DNA of 64,000 bases. It comes from Petrimonas mucosa. GTDB taxonomy: Bacteria; Bacteroidota; Bacteroidia; Bacteroidales; Dysgonomonadaceae. The position numbers and the translations under genes are program-made. The notes below the pieces were generated by a model that was not told the origin of the DNA, searched no databases, and saw nothing but the letters and a program-made list of their open reading frames with translations. Of this stretch, positions 16,093-25,766 are shown piece by piece; position 1 is the stretch's first letter; each line of letters starts with the position of its first letter. The DNA lies in contig NZ_LT608328.1 in NCBI RefSeq assembly GCF_900095795.1, positions 1,977,001 through 2,041,000 of the forward strand, given 5' to 3'.

Positions 16093-17346
16093 TTAGTCAT
16101 GGATTTGTCCCCAAAAAGTTATTTCGGCAATGATTATTTGTCCATTAGTTACATCTGTTCCATAAGTAGAATAGGTTGAAGTGGTCCTGAACCGGATATA
16201 TTTCACCGGTCTGTGAGGATCTTTCACTTTATCCGTTACTATTAATTCACAATCAATACCTTCCTCCTGGGCATATTTTTTATCTTCAGCTGTTATTGTC
16301 CCTACAGAACCATCTTCATTATATCCGGAAGGCTTGAATGCTTCAAATTCTCCCAACAGGTACCAGTTCTCCCAGCTACCATCCGTAGGAGGAAGTTCTG
16401 AACCCCACAATTCAAATGTTCTTGGACTTTGCTCTGTATACTCATTACCTAGCCGGTGATGCACTTTAAAACGGCTGATTGAAACGGTATGCCCAAGTGA
16501 AATCGTAAAATGTTGTGGCATTGGTTCGGTTGTTCTGCCTGCATATACGTTCCCAGTTCTGTTACTGGTTATACCATCCCACATTCCTTCTATTGCATAT
16601 TGTGCACTTTGAATGTATTCCCAACTGTCTCCTGGCAGTTTCATGTTTTGAAATTGATTTTTTGGAATCTCCTCTTCAGCCACAGGGGTAAGCATCTGCA
16701 CCAACGTATCGGATTTATGATTCCACCGGTCCCGGATATATAGTGCGAACTTTTGTTCTTTATTACCCAATCCCCTCCTGTAAAAACTGCCTTCCGGGGC
16801 TTTTGTATAGAACGTTTGCAATGGGATCCACTCCCCGGTGTCCAGTGTGTCGGTCATCAGTACCAGCGCCAGGTTGGCACGTGCTTCATTAGTGAACTCA
16901 ACCTTTACGCCTCCGAATGTGGCACTCATTTTTTTTGTAGCGATCATGATAGGAGGATCTAAAGGGGTTACCTCTATAAAAATAGCATCCGAAGTTTTAC
17001 CATTTCTTCCGACACTATACAGTCGTACCTCGTGTGGTTTTGTGTCTCCCAGCCCTTCTATAACTAAAGAATCTGTGTATAATGATGCTTCCGTTTTGAC
17101 CGTATGGCCGGGAATTCTTTCGTACTCGGCTTTTACACCCAGCAAATTCTCATCGGAAGGAAGGGTATACCGGATAATGGCCCCTCCCGGTATATTTTCG
17201 ACCTTGGTAACTGTTACCGGTTGCGGAGCAGGCGCAGACTCATCAATTTGATCGATGCGCCCTTCTTCTTTGCAGCCTGCCCATACTAAAAACAGACACA
17301 ATATAGAAGAAAACAGTACGGTTGTGTTATTATTGATAGTTTTCAT
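16093..17346 (-). CDS. surface lipoprotein of the DUF4959/DUF5126/DUF5000 type
   Basis: This 417-residue lipoprotein (Cys25 in VWAGCKEE) has three consecutive regions. The first is an N-terminal DUF4959-like domain (about 30-125, PGGAIIRYTLPSDENLLGVKAEYE). The second is a DUF5126-like middle. The third is a C-terminal DUF5000-like discoidin fold (ISRFKVHHR, then TFELWGS). This architecture is common directly after susD in Bacteroidota PULs and is thought to bind glycan on the cell surface. The gap to susD is 30 bases. Confidence 0.8.
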   Translation of the reverse strand: MKTINNNTTVLFSSILCLFLVWAGCKEEGRIDQIDESAPAPQPVTVTKVENIPGGAIIRYTLPSDENLLGVKAEYERIPGHTVKTEASLYTDSLVIEGLGDTKPHEVRLYSVGRNGKTSDAIFIEVTPLDPPIMIATKKMSATFGGVKVEFTNEARANLALVLMTDTLDTGEWIPLQTFYTKAPEGSFYRRGLGNKEQKFALYIRDRWNHKSDTLVQMLTPVAEEEIPKNQFQNMKLPGDSWEYIQSAQYAIEGMWDGITSNRTGNVYAGRTTEPMPQHFTISLGHTVSISRFKVHHRLGNEYTEQSPRTFELWGSELPPTDGSWENWYLLGEFEAFKPSGYNEDGSVGTITAEDKKYAQEEGIDCELIVTDKVKDPHRPVKYIRFRTTSTYSTYGTDVTNGQIIIAEITFWGQIHD

Positions 17347-17376
17347 TTTATGTTGATATTTATATTTATCATTGTT

Positions 17377-19320
17377 TTACCAGCCGATATTCTGGACAAG
17401 ATTGCGGTTATTTTCAATATAAGCTTCGCGTATTGGCCAAAAATAATCTTTTACGGAAAATTTTTGTTCAAATATTGGTACTACATTATAAAATAAATCG
17501 GGGTTGCTTTCCGTTATGTTCCAACCTTCGATAGGGGTTTGATAATAATCCGGAACAGCTTTCCACCTTCGGATATCCCAGAAACGCTGACCTTCCAATG
17601 CCAATTCGATCAACCGTTCTCTGTGTATGATCTCTCTCATGCCTTCCTGTGTCTGGTACTTTTTTGTATGGGCAAAATTATCCCAGGAGTATTTTACCCC
17701 TTCTAATCCGGCACGCTCCCTGATCAGGTCAATATAGCCAAAAAGGTAGTTTTGATTGCTGCCATTTGGACCTTCCAGTTCATTGATAGCTTCGGCATAT
17801 AAGAGGTATAGATCGGCCAGCCGAATAATCGGCCAGGGATAATACTCGATATCGTACCCGTTCTCTGATGATTGAACATTCTGGAAATGGACACATTTTT
17901 TCCAATAATATCCGGTAAACGGGCCAAATTCCCTTCCTTTTTTCCCTTGTGCGCCGCTTCTACGGCATGCTACATAAAACAACTCTTCCGGTTGTGAATC
18001 GTCATATCTTCCTTGGCCGTACCAGACTCCCCCATCAAAACCGAGATTGGCATAGAACCGAGGTTCTCTGTTAAAGTGCAATTGAACGGTTGTATATCCT
18101 TCGCGAATATAGAGGTTATCTGCTTTTTCTGCTACTTTTAGTTTCAGAATATCTCTGTTTGCCCATTCTGTATCCTCTTCGATGGGTACACCATTCTCCG
18201 TGTAAAACATTCTTGCAATTTTAAGAGGGGGTTGTAATTGGGCCCTCATCTGATAATTGTCAATATACTGGACATCGAGATTCGCGGAAGCCAGTCTTTG
18301 ATTTTGTTGGATGTTCCCTCTGCCGGTTTTTGTGTTACCCCAGATTATTTCACTGTTCCATTTTTCGCAGAATGCATTCCGAAGGGATAACTGGGTAACA
18401 ATGGTATCCGTTAGTTGGTATTGCTGAAAACTGGGGTTATAGGTGTATAGTTTCATTCCAACACTATGGCAGATATCAATCGCTTCTTGGCATGCTGAAA
18501 CTGCTTTTTCCCATTTTGATATCTCAAACTGGGCGGGAAAAAGGAGTGTTCCGTCTGGATTTCTCAGTGTCGTTTGATCAGAATTTCCGTTAAAGAGAGG
18601 ACTTGCAGCATAAACGAGTACTTTTGCTTTTAATGCCGCAGCGATCGGTTGCGTGATCCTTCCTAAATCAGATGTGGGATTCTCTATGATTAAAGGGAGG
18701 CCGGGGATAGCCTCATCTAAAAGTTCTTCAATATAGTTAAAACAATCGTCGATGGGATCTCTGTAGACTTTAACCTCATCCACCCCCGCATCAATAGGCA
18801 GGTTTTCTCTTATCAGAGGTATGGGGCCATACATGCGGACAAGGTAAAAATGATAATACGCCTTTAAAAAGAGCACCTCCGATCTCCATAGAGTTTTTTC
18901 CCAATCCGGCAGATCTGGAACCTTATCCACATTCTCCAGAAAAATATTACAATGCCTGAGTGCTTGATAGAGATTTACCCAAACGCTGTTTCCTAGGGGG
19001 GTATTTGAGTTTTGAAAACCTTGTGCCAGACGGAACATATCCTGTCCAAATTGTGCGGGTGAGGGGTCGATAAGAGACCACATTTCGTCTCCTCCCAGGA
19101 TAGCAGGGTCAGAAGCCAGATTGCCATCTTGCGGTAAATAAGAATAGCAGGTATACAGGTATTTTTTCGCTTCCGATCGCATGCTGAAAGCCATCTCAAT
19201 GGTCGCGATATTATCTGGGACGATGTCCAGATAATCAGAACAGGAGATGCTTGTCACGAATAGCATTGTGAAAAGCAAATAAAACTTTGTTTTACATTTG
19301 TCGACAATATATTTTTTCAT
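17377..19320 (-). CDS. SusD/RagB family glycan-binding lipoprotein
   Basis: This 647-residue outer-membrane lipoprotein (Cys27, SISCSDYLDI) forms the lid on the SusC porin and captures oligosaccharides. Typical features are the N-terminal SusD-like part with ALRHCNIFLENVDKVPDL and FLKAYYHFYLVRMYGPIPLI, and the C-terminal RagB part with IIRLADLYLLYAEAINEL and ERLIELALEGQRFWDIRRWK. It starts 11 bases after the susC stop, an invariable arrangement. Confidence 0.95.
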   Translation of the reverse strand: MKKYIVDKCKTKFYLLFTMLFVTSISCSDYLDIVPDNIATIEMAFSMRSEAKKYLYTCYSYLPQDGNLASDPAILGGDEMWSLIDPSPAQFGQDMFRLAQGFQNSNTPLGNSVWVNLYQALRHCNIFLENVDKVPDLPDWEKTLWRSEVLFLKAYYHFYLVRMYGPIPLIRENLPIDAGVDEVKVYRDPIDDCFNYIEELLDEAIPGLPLIIENPTSDLGRITQPIAAALKAKVLVYAASPLFNGNSDQTTLRNPDGTLLFPAQFEISKWEKAVSACQEAIDICHSVGMKLYTYNPSFQQYQLTDTIVTQLSLRNAFCEKWNSEIIWGNTKTGRGNIQQNQRLASANLDVQYIDNYQMRAQLQPPLKIARMFYTENGVPIEEDTEWANRDILKLKVAEKADNLYIREGYTTVQLHFNREPRFYANLGFDGGVWYGQGRYDDSQPEELFYVACRRSGAQGKKGREFGPFTGYYWKKCVHFQNVQSSENGYDIEYYPWPIIRLADLYLLYAEAINELEGPNGSNQNYLFGYIDLIRERAGLEGVKYSWDNFAHTKKYQTQEGMREIIHRERLIELALEGQRFWDIRRWKAVPDYYQTPIEGWNITESNPDLFYNVVPIFEQKFSVKDYFWPIREAYIENNRNLVQNIGW

Positions 19321-19331
19321 TTTTTCTACTT

Positions 19332-22300
19332 TTAATTGATCGTAAAATTTAATCCAACGTTAAACACTCGTTGAATTGGGTATCCCAATCCTTCTCCGGC
19401 CATTTCTACATCCCATAATTTAAACTTGCTCCATGTCAATAAATTAGTTCCACTTAGGTAGAGCCTTAGATTTCCGATATGCCATTTTTTTTGCCAATTG
19501 CCGGGAATGGTATATCCGATTTCAGCTTGTTTCAACCGAAGAAAAGAGCCGTCTCTCATGAACCATGTGCTTGTCTGCACATTATTCAGATTAGTATTCG
19601 GCGAGAGTCTCGGCCAAGTTGCATACATATTCTGATTTTCTTCTGACCAATGGCTATCGGCATAAGCCTGTAATATTTGTGTCTGATTTTGAAAGGGGGA
19701 TGTGCCCGCAGCATTGATCCAGAAAGACTCGTTCGCCGATCCCTGGAAAAAGAGGGAGAAATCAAGGCCTTTATAGCCTAACGATATTCCAAACCCATAG
19801 ACAATTTCAGGTACAGTCGGGTATCCGATTGGCACTTTATCTGCCTCTGTAATCCTTCCGTCTCTGTTTACATCTGTATATTTTATATCTCCTCCTCCAT
19901 AGACTGAGCCGAATTCCTGATAGGGCGAGTTCTCTGCCTCGATATCGTCCATAAATAATCTTTCAGCAATATAACCATACATCTGGTTCAATGATTGTCC
20001 TACTCTTGATCGCCATGGCTCATTGTATTGAGGTTCTTCGAACACTTCATATTGACTGGTAGCGTAGGTGAAATTTCCCCGGGCCGATGTCCAGAAATCT
20101 TTATTCCATGATTGCTGGTATTCTAACGAAATATCAATTCCTTTACCAGACGCTTCTCCTACATTCGCACGTATAGGAGCTGTGAGTCCCATTGTAGTGG
20201 GGATCGCCTCGCGATTCATTAAGATGTTCTTGCGGTATTCCGTGAAATACTCGGCGATAATGTTAATCTTATCGTATAAGCCAAGTTCCAGCGCATAATT
20301 GCTCTTTATGGATGTTTCCCAGCCAATATCCGGGTTCGAATACCGTGATATGGAAATTCCCGGTAAAGACTTGTCCACATTGGTGCCAAAAGTTGCACCA
20401 TAGTAACTGTTATTCATATTTACATTGGAGAGATAGAAGAAACGATCCCTTGAAGAACCTATCTGGTCGTTTCCTACCAAACCATAGCTGTATCTTAGTT
20501 TCAGGTTCGATACGATCGGTTTTATAGGTTCCCAGAAATTTTCATTGGAAACAACCCATGCCGCACCCGCTGAAGGGAAGAACCCGAAACGTTTTTCTTT
20601 GGAGAATCTCTCCGATCCATTGTATCCGAAATTAAATTCCGTAAAAAAACGGTTATCGTAAGAATAGGTCAATCTTCCCGACAGGCCCACGTTGCGTGAG
20701 GGTAGTGATAACTGGATATCTCCGGCATTTGCCTTGCTTTGCTCCCGTAACATATAGACCAAAAGCCCGCTGACATTATGTTTTTTGTTAAAAGTACGTT
20801 GGTAATTTATGGTTCCCTCCAAGTACATGATACTGGTTATGTCTTTACTCCCTTCTGAATAGTTCAAGTATTCTGTGCCGTTATCATTCGTCTGTATTAA
20901 CTGGTATTTTTCACTTACCCGGTCATAACTGCCTATTTGATAATAATAGGGATTATAAAACCTGCGGACATCATATTTGGAAACTCTTGTTATGTTCATT
21001 AATCCTTTCACGGACAGACCTTCCGTCAGGAAGTTCAAGTCTTGTTTCAACTCCAGATGCGCCATCATTTGGGATCTTTTTTCCTCCCGGTATCCTCTTA
21101 CCATTTCTGCATACGGATTGGTATATGAGTGGTCGTAATTGCCGAACATAATATGGTTTACATACTTGTGTTCTTCATCTACGGGGTAATAAGCCGGGAA
21201 AAGTACCGGGTTGGCATGCATTACCATATTATACATTTCCTTTCCGGTATAAATAGGGCCGGAGTAATCGTCAAAGTTACCGTTGAGCTGTACAATCATT
21301 TTCGTTGTTTTTGTCAGGTCGATATTGATATTACTGCGCAACGTATAGATCTCCGATTTAATATTATTGTTGAAATTATTCCTTTTGTCTACATTTAAAA
21401 TACCATTATCTATGCTATATGATCCAGCCACATAATACCGGGCAACACCCCCACCTCCGCTGACATTAAGGTTTACCCTCTGATTGGCAGTATAATCCTT
21501 AAATAACATGTCTTTCCATCTGATCGCCGGATAAATAAGCGGATTCATCCCTGCTGCCGTGTTTTCTATTTTTTCTTCACTATAAGGTAATTCACCCAGC
21601 GGGTCACGGGTAAGAACCGCTTCATTATGGAGTCTCATATAAGTTACCGGATCGGCAATTTTTATATTGGAGGTTGGCTGAGAGATTGAGTTTTCGATAC
21701 GCGCCGATATTTTAGCAGGACCCTCTTTCCCCTGCTTTGTTGTAACTAAAATTACCCCATTTGCCCCTCTTGCACCATATAGTGCTGTGGCCGTTGCATC
21801 TTTCATCACAGAGAAGCTCGCAATGTCGTCAGGCTGTAATCTTGCCAGGTCTGTTTTCGTGAGCTCTATTCCATCAATCAATATTAAAGGGTTCTTATTC
21901 TCCCCGAATGTTGTAATACCCCTGACAAAGAAATCGGCATTATCTTGTCCGGGTTCTCCACTTCTCTGGTACGAAATGATACCAGCCATCCTTCCTGCCA
22001 GGGAAGTGGTTAAATTACTGGATGGTACTTTAAGTTCTGATGGATTAATAGTCGCAACAGATCCGATTACACTTTCTTTCTTTTGTACACCAAAGGCAAC
22101 CACCGTCACTTCATCAAGGCCGACCGTTTCTTCCAATAACTTTACGGAAATAACTCTTTTATTTCCAACCGTGATTTCCTGTGTTGTATATCCGATAAAG
22201 CTGAATTGCAGTACACATGTGTCGTTCGGTACGGAAATGGAATACTCGCCGTTCACATCCGTGGTAGTTCCTTGTGTGCTACCCTTGATCATAATGGTTA

Positions 22301-22739
22301 CCCCGGGTAAAGGGTCATCCATATTGTCCGATACCGTACCGGTGATACGGATATCCCGTTGAGCAGGAGATTGTACTAATTTGGCTTTTTTAGAGATCGC
22401 GATCTGTCGGTCCGAAATCATGTATTTCAGATCGGTTGACGCAAACAATCTATCGAGAATAATGCGTATATTTTCATTCTTCGCATTGATGGATACTTTT
22501 TTATTTAGATCCAGTGCATCTTCGTAAATAAAAATAAATTCACTGTTTTTCTCAATCTCATTCAATATATCTCTCATACTTTTATCTTCAAGATGGATAG
22601 ATAAGAGGGTAGATTGCGAGTAACTGTTCAAGGCATAGCTGAGATTTAATCCCAGAATTAGAAAAATAAAGGTAAATTTCATCCTTATCAAAAATGGATT
22701 TTTTTGATGTAATTTCTTATAAATGTAGTACATTTGCAT
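19332..22739 (-). CDS. SusC/RagA family TonB-dependent transporter with N-terminal STN signalling domain
   Basis: This outer-membrane importer has 1135 residues from the ATG at 22739; the signal peptide proper begins at Met20 (22682). In order there is an STN secretin/TonB N-terminal domain at about 41-118, a CarboxypepD_reg-like domain at about 127-215 (GTVSDNMDDPLPGVTIMIKG), a plug (VSVVAFGVQKKESVIGSVAT-like segment, then GANGVILVTTKQGKEG) and a beta-barrel ending GLNFTIN. The STN domain implies direct trans-envelope signalling to the FecR/ECF-sigma pair encoded upstream. An antisense RNA is predicted against its leader, and IS1595 sits 93 bases upstream. Confidence 0.93.
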   Translation of the reverse strand: MQMYYIYKKLHQKNPFLIRMKFTFIFLILGLNLSYALNSYSQSTLLSIHLEDKSMRDILNEIEKNSEFIFIYEDALDLNKKVSINAKNENIRIILDRLFASTDLKYMISDRQIAISKKAKLVQSPAQRDIRITGTVSDNMDDPLPGVTIMIKGSTQGTTTDVNGEYSISVPNDTCVLQFSFIGYTTQEITVGNKRVISVKLLEETVGLDEVTVVAFGVQKKESVIGSVATINPSELKVPSSNLTTSLAGRMAGIISYQRSGEPGQDNADFFVRGITTFGENKNPLILIDGIELTKTDLARLQPDDIASFSVMKDATATALYGARGANGVILVTTKQGKEGPAKISARIENSISQPTSNIKIADPVTYMRLHNEAVLTRDPLGELPYSEEKIENTAAGMNPLIYPAIRWKDMLFKDYTANQRVNLNVSGGGGVARYYVAGSYSIDNGILNVDKRNNFNNNIKSEIYTLRSNINIDLTKTTKMIVQLNGNFDDYSGPIYTGKEMYNMVMHANPVLFPAYYPVDEEHKYVNHIMFGNYDHSYTNPYAEMVRGYREEKRSQMMAHLELKQDLNFLTEGLSVKGLMNITRVSKYDVRRFYNPYYYQIGSYDRVSEKYQLIQTNDNGTEYLNYSEGSKDITSIMYLEGTINYQRTFNKKHNVSGLLVYMLREQSKANAGDIQLSLPSRNVGLSGRLTYSYDNRFFTEFNFGYNGSERFSKEKRFGFFPSAGAAWVVSNENFWEPIKPIVSNLKLRYSYGLVGNDQIGSSRDRFFYLSNVNMNNSYYGATFGTNVDKSLPGISISRYSNPDIGWETSIKSNYALELGLYDKINIIAEYFTEYRKNILMNREAIPTTMGLTAPIRANVGEASGKGIDISLEYQQSWNKDFWTSARGNFTYATSQYEVFEEPQYNEPWRSRVGQSLNQMYGYIAERLFMDDIEAENSPYQEFGSVYGGGDIKYTDVNRDGRITEADKVPIGYPTVPEIVYGFGISLGYKGLDFSLFFQGSANESFWINAAGTSPFQNQTQILQAYADSHWSEENQNMYATWPRLSPNTNLNNVQTSTWFMRDGSFLRLKQAEIGYTIPGNWQKKWHIGNLRLYLSGTNLLTWSKFKLWDVEMAGEGLGYPIQRVFNVGLNFTIN
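22703..22736 (+). promoter_or_regulatory. consensus Bacteroides-type promoter, antisense to susC
   Basis: TTTG at 22703-22706 and TACATTTG (perfect TAnnTTTG) at 22729-22736 are separated by 22 bases on the plus strand. This is the strand opposite susC. Initiation is expected at about 22742. The -7 box lies directly next to the complement of the susC start codon. Confidence 0.65.
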
Positions 22740-22741
22740 TA

Positions 22742-22821
22742 AGTTCTTAATTAGTTATTGAAGTGACTTGTTAATTACTTGTCAGTGGCCTGATAGTGCA
22801 ATATCAGGTCACTCTTTTTTT
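22742..22821 (+). ncRNA. predicted cis-antisense small RNA over the susC leader (DonS-like)
   Basis: The RNA of about 80 nucleotides would start after the promoter at 22703-22736 and end at an intrinsic terminator. The terminator has arms AGTGGCCTGATA and TATCAGGTCACT (22784-22795 and 22802-22813, one G-U pair), a 6-base loop, then C and seven T (22815-22821). It is fully complementary to the susC mRNA leader including the ribosome-binding region. Position (between anti-sigma gene and susC), strand and size match the DonS family of sRNAs that repress glycan-uptake operons in Bacteroides. No coding potential is seen. Confidence 0.65.
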
Positions 22822-22831
22822 AATTTACTTT

Positions 22832-23916
22832 AATGATTATCCGCAGTTATTCCTAAAGAATTTAACGGGAAAAAGTTATAAATAAGTTTCAAAAACACTT
22901 GCACAATTCACTGATATTCATTATATTTACATCGCTAACGATATAAAGATTCAAACTATGAATATCCTGGATTTTGCTATAAATTACCCCGATGAGGAAT
23001 CCTGTCGGAAAAAATTCAAAGAACAAAGAGACCAAATGGGAGTAACCTGTCGTCATTGTAATTGTAAAGAACATTATTGGCTGGAAAACAAGCAGGCCTA
23101 TGAATGCAAGCGTTGTCGCGCACGCCAAACCTTGCGTTCAGGCACCGTCATGCAGCACTCCAACCTGCCTTACCGTTACTGGTTCGTGGCCATGCACCTG
23201 CTCACGGCGACCAAGGGCTCCTTTTCCGCGGCGGAGCTGCAGCGCCAGCTGGGGCACAAGCGTTACCAGCCCATATGGGAAATGGTCAATAAACTGCGTG
23301 ACGTGATGGGCAAACGCGATGATGAGTACACCCTCGAGGGAGCCATCGAGTTGGACGACGCCTTCTTTTCCACCGAAATATCCCTTGAAGAGAGGGACAA
23401 ACCGTTGAAGCGCGGCCGCGGGAGCCAAAAAAAGACCAAAGTGCTGGTAATGGCTGAAAGCAAAACGGTTGAAAACCCCAAGCCGGGTAAGAAACCCAAG
23501 AAGGTTAGATACCTGAAAATGAAAGTGATCAGTGACTTGAAGTCCGGTACAATTACAAGGAATGTCAAAGAGCACGTTGAAAGCACGGCGGATCTGACCA
23601 CCGATGACTCAACATCTTACACTAAATTGAAAGAGCATGTTCATTCACATACGGCATCTGTTATTCCACACCAGGATCTTTCCAAGGTGCTGCCCTGGGT
23701 GCATACCGCGATCAGCAATGCCAAACGACAGCTCCTGGGCGTGTATTACAAGATAAAACCAGAATACTTGCAATATTACCTCAACCAGTTCTGTTATAAA
23801 TTCAACAGGCGTTACTTCGGGGAAAACCAGTTTGAAAGACTGTTGATAGCCGCTGTAACGTATGCTCCTGATTTCAAGTCAAGAATTTACAATAGGAACT
23901 ATTGCGGATAATCATT
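22832..23916 (+). mobile_element. IS1595-family insertion sequence, complete
   Basis: Inverted ends start AATGATTATCCGCA at 22832 and its complement at 23903-23916, with further imperfect pairing inward. The 8-base target duplication TTTACTTT is at 22824-22831 and 23917-23924. The element is 1085 bases long and carries a single transposase gene. Without it, fecR and susC would be only about 104 bases apart. Confidence 0.93.
22958..23911 (+). CDS. IS1595-family (ISXO2-like) transposase
   Basis: The 317-residue transposase has an N-terminal zinc ribbon (CRHCNCKEHYW, then YECKRCRARQTLRSGT) and an ISXO2-like DDE domain with AIELDDAFF, TTDDSTSYTKL and WVHTAISNAKRQLLGVYYKI, in which an Asn-containing variant of the third motif is seen. 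The C-terminal YLQYYLNQFCYKFNRRYF is typical. Its central part is much richer in GC than the surrounding PUL genes. The gene ends 5 bases inside the IS end. Confidence 0.92.
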   Translation: MNILDFAINYPDEESCRKKFKEQRDQMGVTCRHCNCKEHYWLENKQAYECKRCRARQTLRSGTVMQHSNLPYRYWFVAMHLLTATKGSFSAAELQRQLGHKRYQPIWEMVNKLRDVMGKRDDEYTLEGAIELDDAFFSTEISLEERDKPLKRGRGSQKKTKVLVMAESKTVENPKPGKKPKKVRYLKMKVISDLKSGTITRNVKEHVESTADLTTDDSTSYTKLKEHVHSHTASVIPHQDLSKVLPWVHTAISNAKRQLLGVYYKIKPEYLQYYLNQFCYKFNRRYFGENQFERLLIAAVTYAPDFKSRIYNRNYCG

Positions 23917-23936
23917 TTTACTTTTTCCATAGGCAT

Positions 23937-25136
23937 TCAGGGTTTAAAAGTTACAGAATATATGTCGTTCTCTCGCGTGTAGTCTATAGGGACGATATAT
24001 TGTAGAATGTTCAATACGTCATTTAAACTCTCCTTTAAATCCAGTTTTCCCTTACATCTTAATCCTGCTGCTTGTTTATCTACAATAATTTCTTTCCCGT
24101 AATATCTGGAGAGACGGGTAAGAATAAAGTCTAATCTTTCGCTGTCGCAGATATATATTCCATCAATCCAGGAAATATAGTTGTATACGGTAACCGGTTT
24201 GATCGTTACGTTTGATTTGGTTGCTTCATACATCTCAGCCGGTTTCAGTATAAATTCTTCTTTGGATGAATCCGAAGAGATTTTAACAGATCCCGATTGT
24301 AGTATTACCCGTTTTTGCCTGTCTGCATGATAAGCTTGCACATTAAACCGGGTTCCCAGAACCCGTACATTCATATCGCCGGTCTGCACAATGAACGGCC
24401 TGTCATGATCCGGTTGAACGTCAATATAGATCTCTCCATCTACGAATATTTCCCTTTTGTCGTCTGCGAACAGTGACGGATATACTAATCTTGTGCCGGA
24501 ATTGACCCATATTTGCGTGCCATCCGACAGCGTCAGGAAAGATCGTTTTCCCTTTGGGATAATCAGTTGATTAAAATCGGCTATTTCATTTTTTGAAATT
24601 TCATGCTGTACCGTTTCCTGTGATGCAGTTTTTGAAGAGACCCTTACAGAAGCCGAATCATATTGTATAACCGATTCCGTTTCTTTCAAAGATACGATTT
24701 TATTGTCCGAAACGAATAGTTGTGTTTCAGTTGTTTCAACAACCGGTATATGGTTATAGGCAAACTCCCTTATCCCTTTTTCGTTGTCGTTTTTCTCCGT
24801 TAACTGAAAGTTGAAGTAAAACAATAAAGCGATACCTGCGGCAACCGCTGAACTGATGACAAGATAAAGTCTTTTCAACTTTGTCCGTCGATATTGATTG
24901 GAAGCTTGAATATGATTCCATATGGTATGCATATCTTCCGTATCCAGTAAATCCTTATTTAAATCCTGGATGCATCTGACTGCTTTATTGTATTCTTTAT
25001 TTTCTTTTCGATATTTCTCCCAAAACCGTGCTGATTCTTCTGTAGGGTTTAAAACGGACTGTATAAAAAAATCGTCCTGAAGAAAATCTTCAAAGGTAAA
25101 ATCTTTGTAATCTTTATTCTGTTTGTCGATTTCCAT
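23937..25136 (-). CDS. FecR-family anti-sigma factor
   Basis: This 399-residue inner-membrane regulator has a cytoplasmic N-terminal segment (1-87), one transmembrane helix at about 88-107 (LYLVISSAVAAGIALLFYF), a periplasmic FecR domain (IIPKGKRSFLTLSDGTQIWV, then FIVQTGDMNVRVLGTRFNVQ), and a C-terminal DUF4974 domain. It holds the neighbouring ECF sigma factor inactive until the SusC STN domain reports substrate. The sigma gene ends 42 bases upstream. Confidence 0.93.
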   Translation of the reverse strand: MEIDKQNKDYKDFTFEDFLQDDFFIQSVLNPTEESARFWEKYRKENKEYNKAVRCIQDLNKDLLDTEDMHTIWNHIQASNQYRRTKLKRLYLVISSAVAAGIALLFYFNFQLTEKNDNEKGIREFAYNHIPVVETTETQLFVSDNKIVSLKETESVIQYDSASVRVSSKTASQETVQHEISKNEIADFNQLIIPKGKRSFLTLSDGTQIWVNSGTRLVYPSLFADDKREIFVDGEIYIDVQPDHDRPFIVQTGDMNVRVLGTRFNVQAYHADRQKRVILQSGSVKISSDSSKEEFILKPAEMYEATKSNVTIKPVTVYNYISWIDGIYICDSERLDFILTRLSRYYGKEIIVDKQAAGLRCKGKLDLKESLNDVLNILQYIVPIDYTRENDIYSVTFKP

Positions 25137-25178
25137 GATGTACGCTTTATATTATAATAATGCATGACCCTCATTTTT

Positions 25179-25739
25179 TTAATCACTTTTTGAATAAAAT
25201 TTTTTTATTTTTTTCAGGGCTCGATAGATAATGTTTGCAACAGACTGATAATCCATATTTTGTCGTTCTGCAATTTCGGTCAACGAAAGTCCTTCCACAT
25301 ATCTGTAATAGACAATCTCTTTTTGTCGGGCTGTGATGATCGACCAGATATTGTCGACAACCGCCTTTTGTGCTATTTCTTCTTCGGAACTTATTATCTT
25401 GTCAATTACTGTATCCTTATCTGTCCAATCATCTTCATCGATAGAATTTTTAAACTTGTTATATGAGTTTTGCTTCCGGAAAGCCATTAGGATGGAATTT
25501 TTTAACGCTGAAGTCAGGTATCGCCTGATATTGCTGGTCGCTCCGAGATTCTTCCTGTTTTCGTATATATGTACAAAAATGTCTTGGATACAATCTTTCA
25601 CCAGATCTTGATGATCCGTTAAAGTGAGGCCATAGGTAAAAAGTGTCTGCGCATGTTTCTTGTATATGAATTCATATGCACGATCATTGCCTGCAAGAAA
25701 TTCATTCCATATAAAAGCGTCGTTCTCAGTATTATACAT
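25179..25739 (-). CDS. RNA polymerase ECF-type sigma factor
   Basis: This 186-residue sigma-70-family factor of the Bacteroidota FecI-like group has region 2 around residues 20-90 (FIYKKHAQTLFTYGLTL, then CIQDIFVHIYENRK) and region 4 at about 130-180 (ITARQKEIVYYRYVEGLSLTEIAERQNM). It would direct transcription of the susC operon when released by FecR. IS1380 ends 42 bases upstream of its start codon. Confidence 0.93.
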   Translation of the reverse strand: MYNTENDAFIWNEFLAGNDRAYEFIYKKHAQTLFTYGLTLTDHQDLVKDCIQDIFVHIYENRKNLGATSNIRRYLTSALKNSILMAFRKQNSYNKFKNSIDEDDWTDKDTVIDKIISSEEEIAQKAVVDNIWSIITARQKEIVYYRYVEGLSLTEIAERQNMDYQSVANIIYRALKKIKKFYSKSD

Positions 25740-25766
25740 GTCGTTCGATTACTATCCCGAAATTGT

